A stretch of DNA of 36,958 nucleotides from UBA9988 sp964574105 (lineage in GTDB: Bacteria > Patescibacteriota > Minisyncoccia > Phycocordibacterales > UBA9988). Position numbers and translations under genes: made by a program. Shown piece after piece: positions 22,351 through 30,210 of the stretch. The notes beneath the pieces were generated by a model that was given only the letters and a program-made list of their open reading frames with translations, made no database searches and was not told the origin of the DNA. Positions within the stretch are counted from its first letter, which is position 1. Each line of letters opens with the position of its first letter. Location of the stretch: positions 1 to 36,958 of the forward strand of contig CAZNKH010000003.1 in assembly GCA_964574105.1 (NCBI GenBank), given 5' to 3'.

Positions 22351-24055
22351 ATGATTAGTTTTGATGAAGAAAAACAGAATAAGCGTATTGCTGACCTTCA
22401 CGCAAAAGAAGAAGAAGATTTGGCGCAGATTGTGGCCGCAAAATTTGGTATCCCCTACATTGATCTCTCTACACTCGCCATTAACACGGACGCCCTACGC
22501 ATCATCCCCCAAGAAGAAGCAGAGCGATCTTTTGTTGCTTCTTTTCAAGCTACTGGGAAGAAAATTAGCATTGCCGCCGCAATACCNNNNNNNNNNACCA
22601 GACTCCCCCGCCGTCTCTGGAGTCCTTGAAGAGTTAAAAGAGAAAGGATTCATCCCCTCGCTTTATATTGCATCAAAAAAGAGTCTCGCGCGCGCATGGG
22701 AACATTACGCAGAAATTTCTAAAAGTTCCCGTACTGACGCGGGAGTTATCTCAATTTCTGAAGAGGTACTCTCTTTGTACTTAGAAAAAATAAAGAGTAT
22801 CGAGGACGCGCAAAAACTCATTGAACAAGAAAAGGAAGCTGTACGGTCAGGAAAGGGAATCTCCGATCTTGTTGAAGTCATACTCTCTGGAGCAATCGCA
22901 CTCTCATCATCTGATGTTCACATTGAGCCAGAGAATACCTCTATACGCCTGCGCTATCGATTGGACGGAGTGCTCCAAGACATTACACATATAGACGCAA
23001 AGATTTTTCACAATGTACTTATGCGCATTAAATTGGTGTCTGCGATGAAACTGAATCTAAAAGATGTCGCACAAGATGGTCGCTTTAGTATCCGAATCAA
23101 GGGTACCGAGATGGAGATCCGCAGTTCTATCATCCCAGGAGCTTATGGGGAGTCTGTAGTTATGCGTGTATTAAATCCAGAAACAATCGCGCTCACCTTT
23201 GATAAACTGGGTATTGAGCCGCGACTCAAGAATGTTTTTGAAGAAGAACTTTCTAAACCAAATGGGATGATTCTTTTAACAGGGCCAACGGGGAGCGGTA
23301 AAACCACGACACTCTACGCATTTTTGCGCTATGTTTCAAATACTGGGAACAAAATCATCACGATAGAGGACCCCGTTGAGTACCACCTTGAAGGCATTAA
23401 TCAAACACAAGTAGAAGAGGATAAGGGCTACACATTCTTAGAAGGGCTCCGTTCCGCCCTACGCCAAGACCCAGACATTATTATGGTGGGTGAGATTCGT
23501 GACAAAGAAACAGCGGGGGTCGCTGTTAATGCCGCACTTACCGGACACTTAGTGTTTAGTACCCTCCATACCAACACTGCCGCAGGCACCATTCCTCGCC
23601 TTATTGACTTAGGTGTTAACCCAAAGGTTATTGGATCAGCACTCACCATCGCTATTGCGCAGCGCCTAGTACGAAAATTGTGTGAGAAGTGTAAAAAAGA
23701 GGCGACTCCCTCACCCGAAGAACTATCCCTACTACAAAAGACTACAAGCGCAATCACACTACGCCGTCCGGACATAGAGGTTCCCCTGAGTGACCACTAT
23801 TTTGTAGCTGTCGGCTGTTCTTTTTGTAATATGACTGGTTACAAGGGGCGGAGCGGTATTTTTGAAGCGATACGCTCAGATGAAGCAATTACTACCGTCA
23901 CAATAAATAATCCAAGTGAGCGGGAGATCAAGCACGCAGCGCTCCCGCAAAATATTCTCACCATGCGTGAGGATGGAATCTTAAAAGTATTACGCGGTGA
24001 CACCTCCTTAGATGAGTTGGGGCGTGTCATAGACCTGAGCGGTGAAGATCATTGA
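22351..24055 (+). CDS. pilB: type IV pilus extension ATPase PilB (GspE family), assembly gap inside
   Basis: PilB powers pilin polymerisation. The N1 domain (MISFDEEKQNKRIADLHAKE, then AAKFGIPYIDLSTL) is read before ten N at 22587-22596; the rest is read in another frame, so the placeholder does not have the true length. After the gap come SSDVHIEPE, the Walker A GPTGSGKTTT, the Asp box IITIEDPVEYHLEGINQ, Walker B DPDIIMVGEIRDKETA, the His box LVFSTLHTNTA, and a zinc-binding CEKCKK...CSFCNMTGYKGRSG typical of PilB. It is far from pilMNO. A -10 TATGAT (22334-22339) lies 11 bases before the ATG. Confidence 0.95.
22587..22596. other. assembly gap (10 N) in pilB
   Basis: Ten N as scaffold placeholder. 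The pilB frame differs on the two sides, so the real gap is not ten bases (modulo three) and the apparent frameshift is an artefact. Confidence 0.98.
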
Positions 24056-24221
24056 GATTGAGCGAAAAAATCTCTAAACAATCCTTCTTGGAACTCCAAA
24101 AAGGCAGGCTTGCCCACAAGGATGACCCCAGCAATCCCGCCGAAACGAGAAAACCAAGATGTCCTAGCAAACAGACCCATAGGCTTGCGCCCCGATTGCT
24201 TAGAGATTACTCCGTTCAATC
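24056..24221 (-). ncRNA. candidate structured RNA of about 166 nt (unassigned)
   Basis: Minus strand, between pilB and ruvB. A promoter (TTGACA-17-TAGTGT) would start transcription at the G at 24221. That base opens GATTGA, which pairs with TCAATC at the far end (24056-24061). Inside lies a 15-bp helix with a single G-U pair: AATCTCTAAGCAATC (about 24194-24208) with GATTGTTTAGAGATT (about 24068-24082), followed by T6, as in an intrinsic terminator. Within are local hairpins: GGC-GCAA-GCC with a GNRA loop, GGAT...ATCC, and CCTT.TTGG-AGTT-CCAA.AAGG. Size and paired ends recall 6S RNA, but I cannot assign a family. Both strands also hold a 56-codon open frame, so a small protein is an alternative. 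Confidence 0.55.
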
Positions 24222-24228
24222 AGAATAG

Positions 24229-24257
24229 ACACTAGCATACATTATATTTTATGTCAA
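24229..24257 (-). promoter_or_regulatory. promoter of the candidate RNA (TTGACA-17-TAGTGT)
   Basis: Minus strand: perfect -35 TTGACA (24252-24257, overlapping the ruvB start codon), 17-base spacer, -10 TAGTGT (24229-24234) preceded by TGC. The predicted start matches the base where the RNA's closing stem begins. Confidence 0.6.
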
Positions 24258-25267
24258 GTAATCAAATAAAAGAAGCCGAGATAGCGGTACACGAGCATCA
24301 TCTAGACAGTGCCTTGCGACCAAATTCATGGGATGAGTATGTGGGACAGGAGCACATAAAAAGAAACCTCCGTATTCTTCTATCGGCAGCAGAGGAACGC
24401 AAGCATCCACCAGAGCATCTCCTCTTCTATGGGCCTCCGGGTCTAGGGAAAACCACACTCGCCCACTTGATTGCGCGAGAGATGGGAGCACAGATTAAAA
24501 CGACCTCTGGTCCTGCGATTGAAAAAGTAGGAGATATTGCATCCATTCTTACCAATCTCTCGACGGGAGACATTCTCTTTATAGACGAGGCTCACCGTCT
24601 CAACAAATTAATTGAGGAGGTACTCTACCCCGCAATGGAGTCAGGGATGCTCAACATCATTATTGGGAAAGGGCCGGGAGCACGAAGCATTCAATTAGAA
24701 CTTCCGTCATTTACCCTAATCGCGGCAACCACGCGCATCTCACTCCTCTCCGCGCCGCTCCGTTCACGCTTTGGCGGCGGCATCTTCCGTTTAGAGTTTT
24801 ACACCGAGGAGGAGATAGGTACGATTATCCGGCGGTCGGCACGGATACTTGCTGTTCCAATTGAGGAGAGCGCGATTACTGAAATTGCGCGGAGGAGCCG
24901 CTTCACCCCCCGTATGGCAAATCAATATCTGAAGCGTGCTCGTGATTATGCACAAGTTAAACGACGCCCATTAGACAAAGAAACTGTCCACGAGGCGCTC
25001 TCACTACTTGAGATTGATGAGTTAGGACTCTCTTCTATCGACCGCCGTGTACTCTCAGTTATTATAGAGACTTTCCATGGAGGACCAGTTGGTGTTGGCA
25101 CAATCGCAACAGCGCTTGCGGAAGAAGAATCTACAATAGAAGAAATAAACGAGCCCTACCTCATACAATTGGGATTAATTGAGCGAACACCGAGGGGAAG
25201 AACGGCGACGGAGCGCGCATACAAGCACCTTGGTTACGATATACCCACACAAGCATCATTGATTTAA
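24251..25267 (+). CDS. ruvB: Holliday junction branch-migration ATPase RuvB
   Basis: RuvB is the AAA+ motor that drives branch migration on RuvA-bound junctions. Features: RPNSWDEYVGQEHIKRNL, Walker A GPPGLGKTT (61-69), Walker B LFIDEAHRLN (109-118), sensor 1 LIAATTRISLLSAPLRSRFGG with the arginine finger, and the C-terminal winged helix (DRRVLSVIIETFHGGPVGVGTIATAL). Length 338 aa is normal. There is no Shine-Dalgarno, and AT-rich -10-like sequence (TACATTATATTTT) runs right up to the ATG, consistent with a leaderless mRNA. First gene of ruvB-yebC-ruvC. Confidence 0.97.
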   Translation: MSSNQIKEAEIAVHEHHLDSALRPNSWDEYVGQEHIKRNLRILLSAAEERKHPPEHLLFYGPPGLGKTTLAHLIAREMGAQIKTTSGPAIEKVGDIASILTNLSTGDILFIDEAHRLNKLIEEVLYPAMESGMLNIIIGKGPGARSIQLELPSFTLIAATTRISLLSAPLRSRFGGGIFRLEFYTEEEIGTIIRRSARILAVPIEESAITEIARRSRFTPRMANQYLKRARDYAQVKRRPLDKETVHEALSLLEIDELGLSSIDRRVLSVIIETFHGGPVGVGTIATALAEEESTIEEINEPYLIQLGLIERTPRGRTATERAYKHLGYDIPTQASLI

Positions 25268-25270
25268 ACT

Positions 25271-25807
25271 ATGTCAGGACATAATAAGTGGTCACAGATA
25301 AAAAATAAGAAAGCTGCTGAAGATGCCAAGAAGAGTAAACTATTCTCCATGCTCGTACGAGCCATCTCAATGGAGGCACGAGCATCTGGCGGGGATCGCA
25401 ATCATCCACGCTTACGCGCCGCAATAGAGAAAGCCCGTTCAGCAAATATGCCGACAGAGAATATTGAACGAGCGATTGTTAAAGGCGGTGGCGGTGAAGA
25501 CTCATTCTATGAAGAGGTGCTCTATGAGGCTTACGGCCCCGGAGGGGCAGCACTCCTTATTGTAGGAATGACAGATAATAAAAATAGAACTGCGGCAGAG
25601 ATCCGCCACCTCCTCTCGTCGCACGGAGCAAGCTTTGCAAATCCAGGAAGTGCACAGTGGGCATTCACTCACAAAGGTGACGAGTGGGAAGCGCAGACTC
25701 CCGTACTAATACGCGATGATGAGTTTGAAACACTAAAACACATCATTAATGTGCTGGACGAGCATCCAGATGTAAAAAATGTCTTCTCAAATGCAGCCCG
25801 CTCGTAA
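25271..25807 (+). CDS. yebC: YebC/PmpR-family protein, internally shortened
   Basis: The N-terminus MSGHNKWSQIKNKKAAEDAKKSKLFS and the helical domain (NMPTENIERAIVKGGGG, YEEVLYEAYGPGG) are classic YebC. The family acts as transcriptional regulator and, in recent work, in relief of ribosome stalling. The usual length is about 240 aa; here 178. The end (INVLDEHPDVKNVFSNA) aligns with the normal C-terminus, so about 60 residues of the central domain are missing internally rather than by truncation. It lies three bases after ruvB and overlaps ruvC, the standard ruv-yebC association. Confidence 0.93.
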   Translation: MSGHNKWSQIKNKKAAEDAKKSKLFSMLVRAISMEARASGGDRNHPRLRAAIEKARSANMPTENIERAIVKGGGGEDSFYEEVLYEAYGPGGAALLIVGMTDNKNRTAAEIRHLLSSHGASFANPGSAQWAFTHKGDEWEAQTPVLIRDDEFETLKHIINVLDEHPDVKNVFSNAARS

Positions 25808-26282
25808 TACCCCTGTGATTGTCTTGGGGATAGATCCAGGATACGACCGTTGTGGTATTGCAGTAGTTAAACAGACACAAAAGAAGGACTTCCTTCTCTG
25901 GTCATCGTGTATCACTCCAAAAAAAGGATCTTTGGACTCTCGTTTTTTTGAAATTGGTACTAGCGTAGAAGCTGTAATCACAGAATGGCACCCAACAATC
26001 GTCGCGTGTGAAAAGATTTTTTTTACAAAAAATCAAAAGACTGGAATCGCGATTGCTGAACTACGCGGAATCATCCGCTACATCGCCGCAATGCAGTCAC
26101 TTCTATTTCTTGAATTCACCCCTCAAGAAATAAAACGCGCCGTCACCGGGTATGGGAATGCGGACAAGGGTCAGGTAAGCACAATGGTGAGGGCTTTACT
26201 TACTATGGATGCGGCTCGCCGATATGACGATGAGTACGACGCAATTGCGGTGGCCTTGACGGCGCGGCCACTAATGCGCTAA
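25779..26282 (+). CDS. ruvC: Holliday junction resolvase RuvC
   Basis: RuvC cuts the junction symmetrically after RuvAB migration. It has the RNase H fold with catalytic acids in VLGIDPGYDRCGIAVV, IVACEKIFFTKNQKTGI and DDEYDAIAVALTA, plus the basic helix QEIKRAVTGYGNADKGQV that contacts DNA. Length is normal for the family. Starts at 25779 and 25791 are possible; both overlap yebC, so translation is coupled. An exact DnaA box (TTATCCACA, 26284-26292) lies just after its stop codon. Confidence 0.95.
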   Translation: MSSQMQPARNTPVIVLGIDPGYDRCGIAVVKQTQKKDFLLWSSCITPKKGSLDSRFFEIGTSVEAVITEWHPTIVACEKIFFTKNQKTGIAIAELRGIIRYIAAMQSLLFLEFTPQEIKRAVTGYGNADKGQVSTMVRALLTMDAARRYDDEYDAIAVALTARPLMR

Positions 26283-26333
26283 CTTATCCACACGCTGTCA
26301 TAGCATCGCATTGCAAATGATTGGTGGTATGAT

Positions 26334-26383
26334 ACAAAAAAATGGTCTCGCGGAGACTCTCATTACTAAGTTAATGTAATTGT
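26334..26383 (+). promoter_or_regulatory. leader of the acidic-protein gene with hairpin
   Basis: An extended -10 (TGG-TATGAT, ending about 26334) precedes a leader containing AATG-GTCTC-GCG-GAGAC-TCT-CATT (about 26341-26364), a hairpin whose outer AATG/CATT also pairs. No Shine-Dalgarno is seen before the ATG at 26384. Confidence 0.45.
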
Positions 26384-26524
26384 ATGGATGACGAATTGAA
26401 TGACGATTTTAAGGATAAGGATGAGGATAACGAGGATGAAGATGAGGAAGAGGTAGGTTTTAAGGATGAAGATGAGAATGAAGAGGATGAAGAAGATTTT
26501 GGCTCTAGTTCTTTTGAAGAATAA
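26384..26524 (+). CDS. 46-residue highly acidic protein
   Basis: An open frame of 46 codons encodes a protein that is about two-thirds Asp and Glu, with a few Lys, Phe and Gly and the tail FGSSSFEE. Two similar halves can be seen (DDFKDKDEDNEDEDEEE and GFKDEDENEEDEEDF), suggesting an internal duplication. It sits between an extended -10 promoter with a leader hairpin and a bidirectional terminator, which supports a real gene. Small acidic proteins often act as nucleic-acid mimics or chaperone-like partners, but nothing here specifies that. No Shine-Dalgarno is visible. Confidence 0.6.
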   Translation: MDDELNDDFKDKDEDNEDEDEEEVGFKDEDENEEDEEDFGSSSFEE

Positions 26525-26543
26525 AGACTAAAAATCTTCTCAT

Positions 26544-26574
26544 AAAAAATACCGGCACAAGACCGGTATTTTTT
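26544..26574. terminator. bidirectional intrinsic terminator
   Basis: Palindrome AAAATACCGG/CCGGTATTTT with a short CACAAGA loop and T-runs on both strands. It ends the acidic-protein gene rightward and tyrS leftward. Confidence 0.9.
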
Positions 26575-26575
26575 A

Positions 26576-27742
26576 TTACCTTGTATTGATAGAAAGAAAA
26601 CGGTTCTTCCCTATTCGTAGTTGTTGAGATGTTTTGGATACTGAAATGGATGGGTCAGAAATTTTATTTCCCTCTACCTCAACCGCCCCCTCAAGTACCA
26701 GACGACGCCACTCCGATTTAGAGGTAATTAACCCAGATTGGAGCACCGCATCAGCAAGGAGTGATCCTTGTGCGACAGTAATTTCAGGTATTGCTCCCGT
26801 GATGAGCCCTCTACTAAAACGGTTATTAAATGTTTCTTGAGCAGTATCAGCGCTCTTCTTCCCCCAAAGCCACTCAACAATAGAATGTGCGAGGGATATC
26901 TTTGCTTCCTTTGGATTGATTGAAATCAGATCTCGCGCCTCATCCAAGTCTTGTGAAGTCAATAACTCAAACGCCGAATCCATTAATTCATCCGGCCAGC
27001 TCATCACTTTCCCAAATGCATCGTTAGCAGTGTCAGAAAGGGCAACCATATTTCCTTCCGTCTTTCCCATCTTCTTTCCTGTTGGATCAGTGAGTAATTT
27101 CGTTGCGAGAACAAATTTTTCTTTTCCTCTCTTTTTGAGAAGCGTTCTCCCCGCGAGCATATTAAAAATCTGGTCACTTCCCCCTATTTCAAGCTCAACA
27201 TCTAAAGCAACGGAGTCGTAACCCTGAAGTGCCGGATAGAGAAATTCGTGTACATACACAGGTTCTCCTGCGCTAATTCGTTTTTCAAACATATCCCGCT
27301 CTATCATCTGTTGAACAGTAAATTCACTCAGGAGCCCCACCATATCACGGAGAGAAAGACCGCTTAACCACTCACTGTTATAACGTATCTCAACCGAATC
27401 AAGATTAAGAATTCTCCCTGCTTGCTCTATATACGCCTCTAAGTTACTCTCTACCTCCGTACGGCTCAATTGTTTACGAGCACTCACTTTACCAGTCGGA
27501 TCCCCAATCATTGCAGTAAAATCACCGACAAGTAGAACTACTTGGTGCCCCTCATCTTGAAACATTCGCATTTTACGGAGTATAGATGCATGTCCTAGGT
27601 GAAGAGTAGGACCAGTGGGATCAATGCCGCTATAGAGGCGTATAGGCCCCTTTCCGAGCCTCTCTGCAAATACATCAATGTTTGGATATACTTGAGAAAC
27701 TCCTCGTGAAAGTAAATTAGAGATTGCCTTAGATGGACGCAT
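26576..27742 (-). CDS. tyrS: tyrosyl-tRNA synthetase
   Basis: A class I synthetase charging tRNA-Tyr. The HIGH motif is HLGHASILRK (48-57) and the second signature KMGKT (224-228) is one of the normal TyrRS forms. DPTGPTLHLGH, LLVGDFTAMIGDPTGK and EIGGSDQIFNMLAGR form the tyrosine and ATP sites. The C-terminal S4-like domain (SEWRRLVLEGAVEVEGNKISDP) is present; 388 aa is typical. The ATG at 27742 lies 11 bases after a minus-strand TATGAT (27754-27759), giving a leader of about five bases. Divergent from the penicillin-binding protein gene with only 40 bases between starts. Confidence 0.97.
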   Translation of the reverse strand: MRPSKAISNLLSRGVSQVYPNIDVFAERLGKGPIRLYSGIDPTGPTLHLGHASILRKMRMFQDEGHQVVLLVGDFTAMIGDPTGKVSARKQLSRTEVESNLEAYIEQAGRILNLDSVEIRYNSEWLSGLSLRDMVGLLSEFTVQQMIERDMFEKRISAGEPVYVHEFLYPALQGYDSVALDVELEIGGSDQIFNMLAGRTLLKKRGKEKFVLATKLLTDPTGKKMGKTEGNMVALSDTANDAFGKVMSWPDELMDSAFELLTSQDLDEARDLISINPKEAKISLAHSIVEWLWGKKSADTAQETFNNRFSRGLITGAIPEITVAQGSLLADAVLQSGLITSKSEWRRLVLEGAVEVEGNKISDPSISVSKTSQQLRIGKNRFLSINTR

Positions 27743-27745
27743 CGC

Positions 27746-27774
27746 TTCAAAGTATCATAAATATGTGGTATGAT
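27746..27774 (+). promoter_or_regulatory. promoter of the PBP gene (TTCAAA-17-TATGAT)
   Basis: -35 TTCAAA (27746-27751), 17-base spacer, extended -10 TATGAT (27769-27774), eight bases before the ATG. The mirror TATCATA at 27753-27759 is the tyrS -10, so the two promoters interleave and may compete. Confidence 0.65.
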
Positions 27775-27782
27775 AAAGGGCG

Positions 27783-29963
27783 ATGACTTGGATAAAGAGA
27801 TTTAAGCAAAGTTCAGCTACAATTCTTATACTCAAAAGCCTTGCGCTTGCGGGGATTATTTTTTTTGTAACAACCGGCATTTCTGTGTTGTGGGCGGTCA
27901 CTTTAGACATACCAACATTTGACTCCTTTCAAGCAAGAGATATTTTTGAATCAACAAAAATCTATGACAGGACGGGGAAAGTGGTGCTCTATGATGTGCA
28001 TGGGAATGTGAAGCGAACTATTGTTCCATTAGGCGGCATAGCAAAGACGGTTCAAGATGCAACAGTAGCGATTGAGGACACTAATTTTTTTGAGCACAAG
28101 GGTGTTGATCCAAAAGGTATTGCGCGAGCATTTCTCGTAAATCTTGGTGCAGGATCTGTACGACAAGGTGGATCAACGATCACCCAGCAAGTGATTAAGA
28201 TGGCAATTTTAACAAGTGACAGGAGCATCACCAGAAAGATAAAAGAAATAATCCTCGCAGTAAAACTGGAGCGCTCAATGAGTAAGAATGACATTCTTGC
28301 CATCTACTTAAATGAGGCTCCGTACGGTGGGAGTATTTACGGTATTGAGGAAGCATCGCAGTCATTTTTTGGGAAGAGTGCTCAGAGATTAAGTCTTGCA
28401 GAGTCTGCGTATCTTGCAGCACTCCCCCAAGCTCCCTCATACCTATCACCGTACGGATCACATCAAGATAAGCTTGAGGAACGAAAAAATCTTATTCTGC
28501 AAAGGATGCTTGATCTAGGAAAAATTAATAAAGAGCAATACTCTCAAGCAAAATCAGAAAAGGTAATCTTTAACCAACGAGGTGATGGGGGTATCAAAGC
28601 TCCACATTTTGTAGATTATGTTCGCTCATACCTTGAAGAAAAGTATGGAAGAGAGACTATTGAACAAGAAGGGTACTCTGTTATTACCACGCTTGATTGG
28701 CGTCTTCAAAGTCGTGCACAAGAGATCGTTGCGAAATATGCCGCAGAAAATGAAGTCAATTTCAACGCAAAAAATGCAGGTTTAGTGGCTATAGATCCAA
28801 AAACGGGACAAATACTCGCGATGGTTGGGTCACGAAATTATTTTGATAGAGATAATGAGGGAAACTTTAATATCACACTTGCTCATCGCCAGCCAGGATC
28901 AACATTTAAGCCTTTTGCGTATGCGACCGCATTTTCAAAGGGGTACACCCCAGACACAGTTCTCTTTGATGTATTCACCGAGTTTGACACCTCATGCAAT
29001 CCAAACGGAACATCAAAAACAGGTGCAGATGGGTCTTCTTGTTACCACCCAGAAAATTATGACTCAATCTTCCGTGGGCCAATAAGTATGCGAAATGCCC
29101 TTGCACAATCAATCAACATTCCATCAGTAAAAGTAATGTACCTTGCGGGGATTGCCGACTCTATAGAGACTGCGAGAGTGATGGGTATTAAAAACCTTGA
29201 AAATTCAAACCAGTACGGACTCTCGCTCGCGCTCGGTGGTGGCGAAGTAACACTCCTTGAACTCACAAGTGCTTATGGTGTGTTTGCAAACGAGGGGGTA
29301 CGCAACCAACCAGCATTTATCTTAAAGATAGAAGACTCAAAAGGGAGAACGATCGAGGAATTCACACAAAATTCTAAACAGGTTATTGCTGTTAATGTGG
29401 CTCGTCAAATTACTGATGTACTTTCAGATAATGTAGCAAGAACTCCCGCTTTTGGAGCAAACTCCCCTCTCTACTTTCCTGGTTATGATGTCGCAGTAAA
29501 AACTGGTACTACTAACGATTATAAAGATGCGTGGATATTAGGGTACACCCCAACAATAAGTGTTGGCGCATGGGTAGGTAATAACGACAACACTCCTATG
29601 GAAAAACGGGTAGCACGCTACATAGTTGCACCACTCTGGAATGCGTTTATGAGCGAAGCTCTAACTGTCGTTCCTCAAGAATCATTCACAAAACCAGAAG
29701 TAACACCGACTGATATTAAGCCAATACTACGAGGGCATTGGCAAGGAGAAGGAGGAGGAGTGAATATTCATTCAATCCTCTATTGGGTAAATAAAAATAA
29801 CCCACTCGGAGCACAACCCGTTAATCCTGAGAATGATCCTCAATATATTCTCTGGGAAACTTCGGTGCAAAAATGGGTGCAACAACACCACCACATTAGT
29901 GGATCAGTAATTAAAACTGAAACAGTAAGTACCACAACAACATCTTCTACGACAAACCAATGA
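27783..29963 (+). CDS. class A penicillin-binding protein (PBP1A-like)
   Basis: A bifunctional peptidoglycan polymerase and cross-linker. An N-terminal helix (about 13-40) anchors it. The GT51 domain has AIEDTNFFEHKGVDPKGIARAF (catalytic Glu near 98), GGSTITQQVIKM (129-140), KIKEIILAVKLE and LNEAPYGGSIYGIEEASQSFFGK. The transpeptidase has STFK (373-376, nucleophile Ser), SIN (443-445) and KTG (573-575). At 726 aa it is full length and ends in a Thr/Ser-rich tail. It is likely leaderless, judged by the -10 position. Its 3' end overlaps the convergent dciA-like gene by 17 bases. Confidence 0.96.
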   Translation: MTWIKRFKQSSATILILKSLALAGIIFFVTTGISVLWAVTLDIPTFDSFQARDIFESTKIYDRTGKVVLYDVHGNVKRTIVPLGGIAKTVQDATVAIEDTNFFEHKGVDPKGIARAFLVNLGAGSVRQGGSTITQQVIKMAILTSDRSITRKIKEIILAVKLERSMSKNDILAIYLNEAPYGGSIYGIEEASQSFFGKSAQRLSLAESAYLAALPQAPSYLSPYGSHQDKLEERKNLILQRMLDLGKINKEQYSQAKSEKVIFNQRGDGGIKAPHFVDYVRSYLEEKYGRETIEQEGYSVITTLDWRLQSRAQEIVAKYAAENEVNFNAKNAGLVAIDPKTGQILAMVGSRNYFDRDNEGNFNITLAHRQPGSTFKPFAYATAFSKGYTPDTVLFDVFTEFDTSCNPNGTSKTGADGSSCYHPENYDSIFRGPISMRNALAQSINIPSVKVMYLAGIADSIETARVMGIKNLENSNQYGLSLALGGGEVTLLELTSAYGVFANEGVRNQPAFILKIEDSKGRTIEEFTQNSKQVIAVNVARQITDVLSDNVARTPAFGANSPLYFPGYDVAVKTGTTNDYKDAWILGYTPTISVGAWVGNNDNTPMEKRVARYIVAPLWNAFMSEALTVVPQESFTKPEVTPTDIKPILRGHWQGEGGGVNIHSILYWVNKNNPLGAQPVNPENDPQYILWETSVQKWVQQHHHISGSVIKTETVSTTTTSSTTNQ

Positions 29964-30207
29964 TCCGATATCTCTTTTTTGTCTTTTTTTCGATCTCTGC
30001 TAACACAACAGACTTATGAAATAGTATTTCATTTAATAAGGCAGAGTGCACTCTAAAGCGCACACAATCCTCTCTTACTTCTATATTTTTTTCTGGGATA
30101 CGCACACCAGAAATATTCTGAATAATTTCAGAGATTGTTTCTTTAATATGAGATTGATCATCTTGGAATCGTGAAAATTTGCCTAAAAAATCAGAAATTG
30201 AGTTCAT
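29947..30207 (-). CDS. DUF721/DciA-like protein
   Basis: The 86-residue product consists of a short helical N-terminus and a small alpha/beta domain (SGVRIPEKNIEVREDCVRFRVHSALLNEILFHKSVVLAEIEKK), which fits the KH-like DUF721 fold of DciA, the ancestral loader of the replicative helicase. The family is often encoded near dnaA and dnaN, as here: it follows dnaN by three bases. It is shorter than typical DciA, with no tail. The assignment is moderately sure; the genomic context is strong support. Confidence 0.7.
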   Translation of the reverse strand: MNSISDFLGKFSRFQDDQSHIKETISEIIQNISGVRIPEKNIEVREDCVRFRVHSALLNEILFHKSVVLAEIEKKTKKRYRIIGLS

Positions 30208-30210
30208 AGA

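Noticed and set aside
22361..24055. Alternative pilB start in a different frame before the gap
   Set aside because: The peptide read before the N run in that frame is unlike PilB, while the frame from 22351 gives a normal N1 domain.
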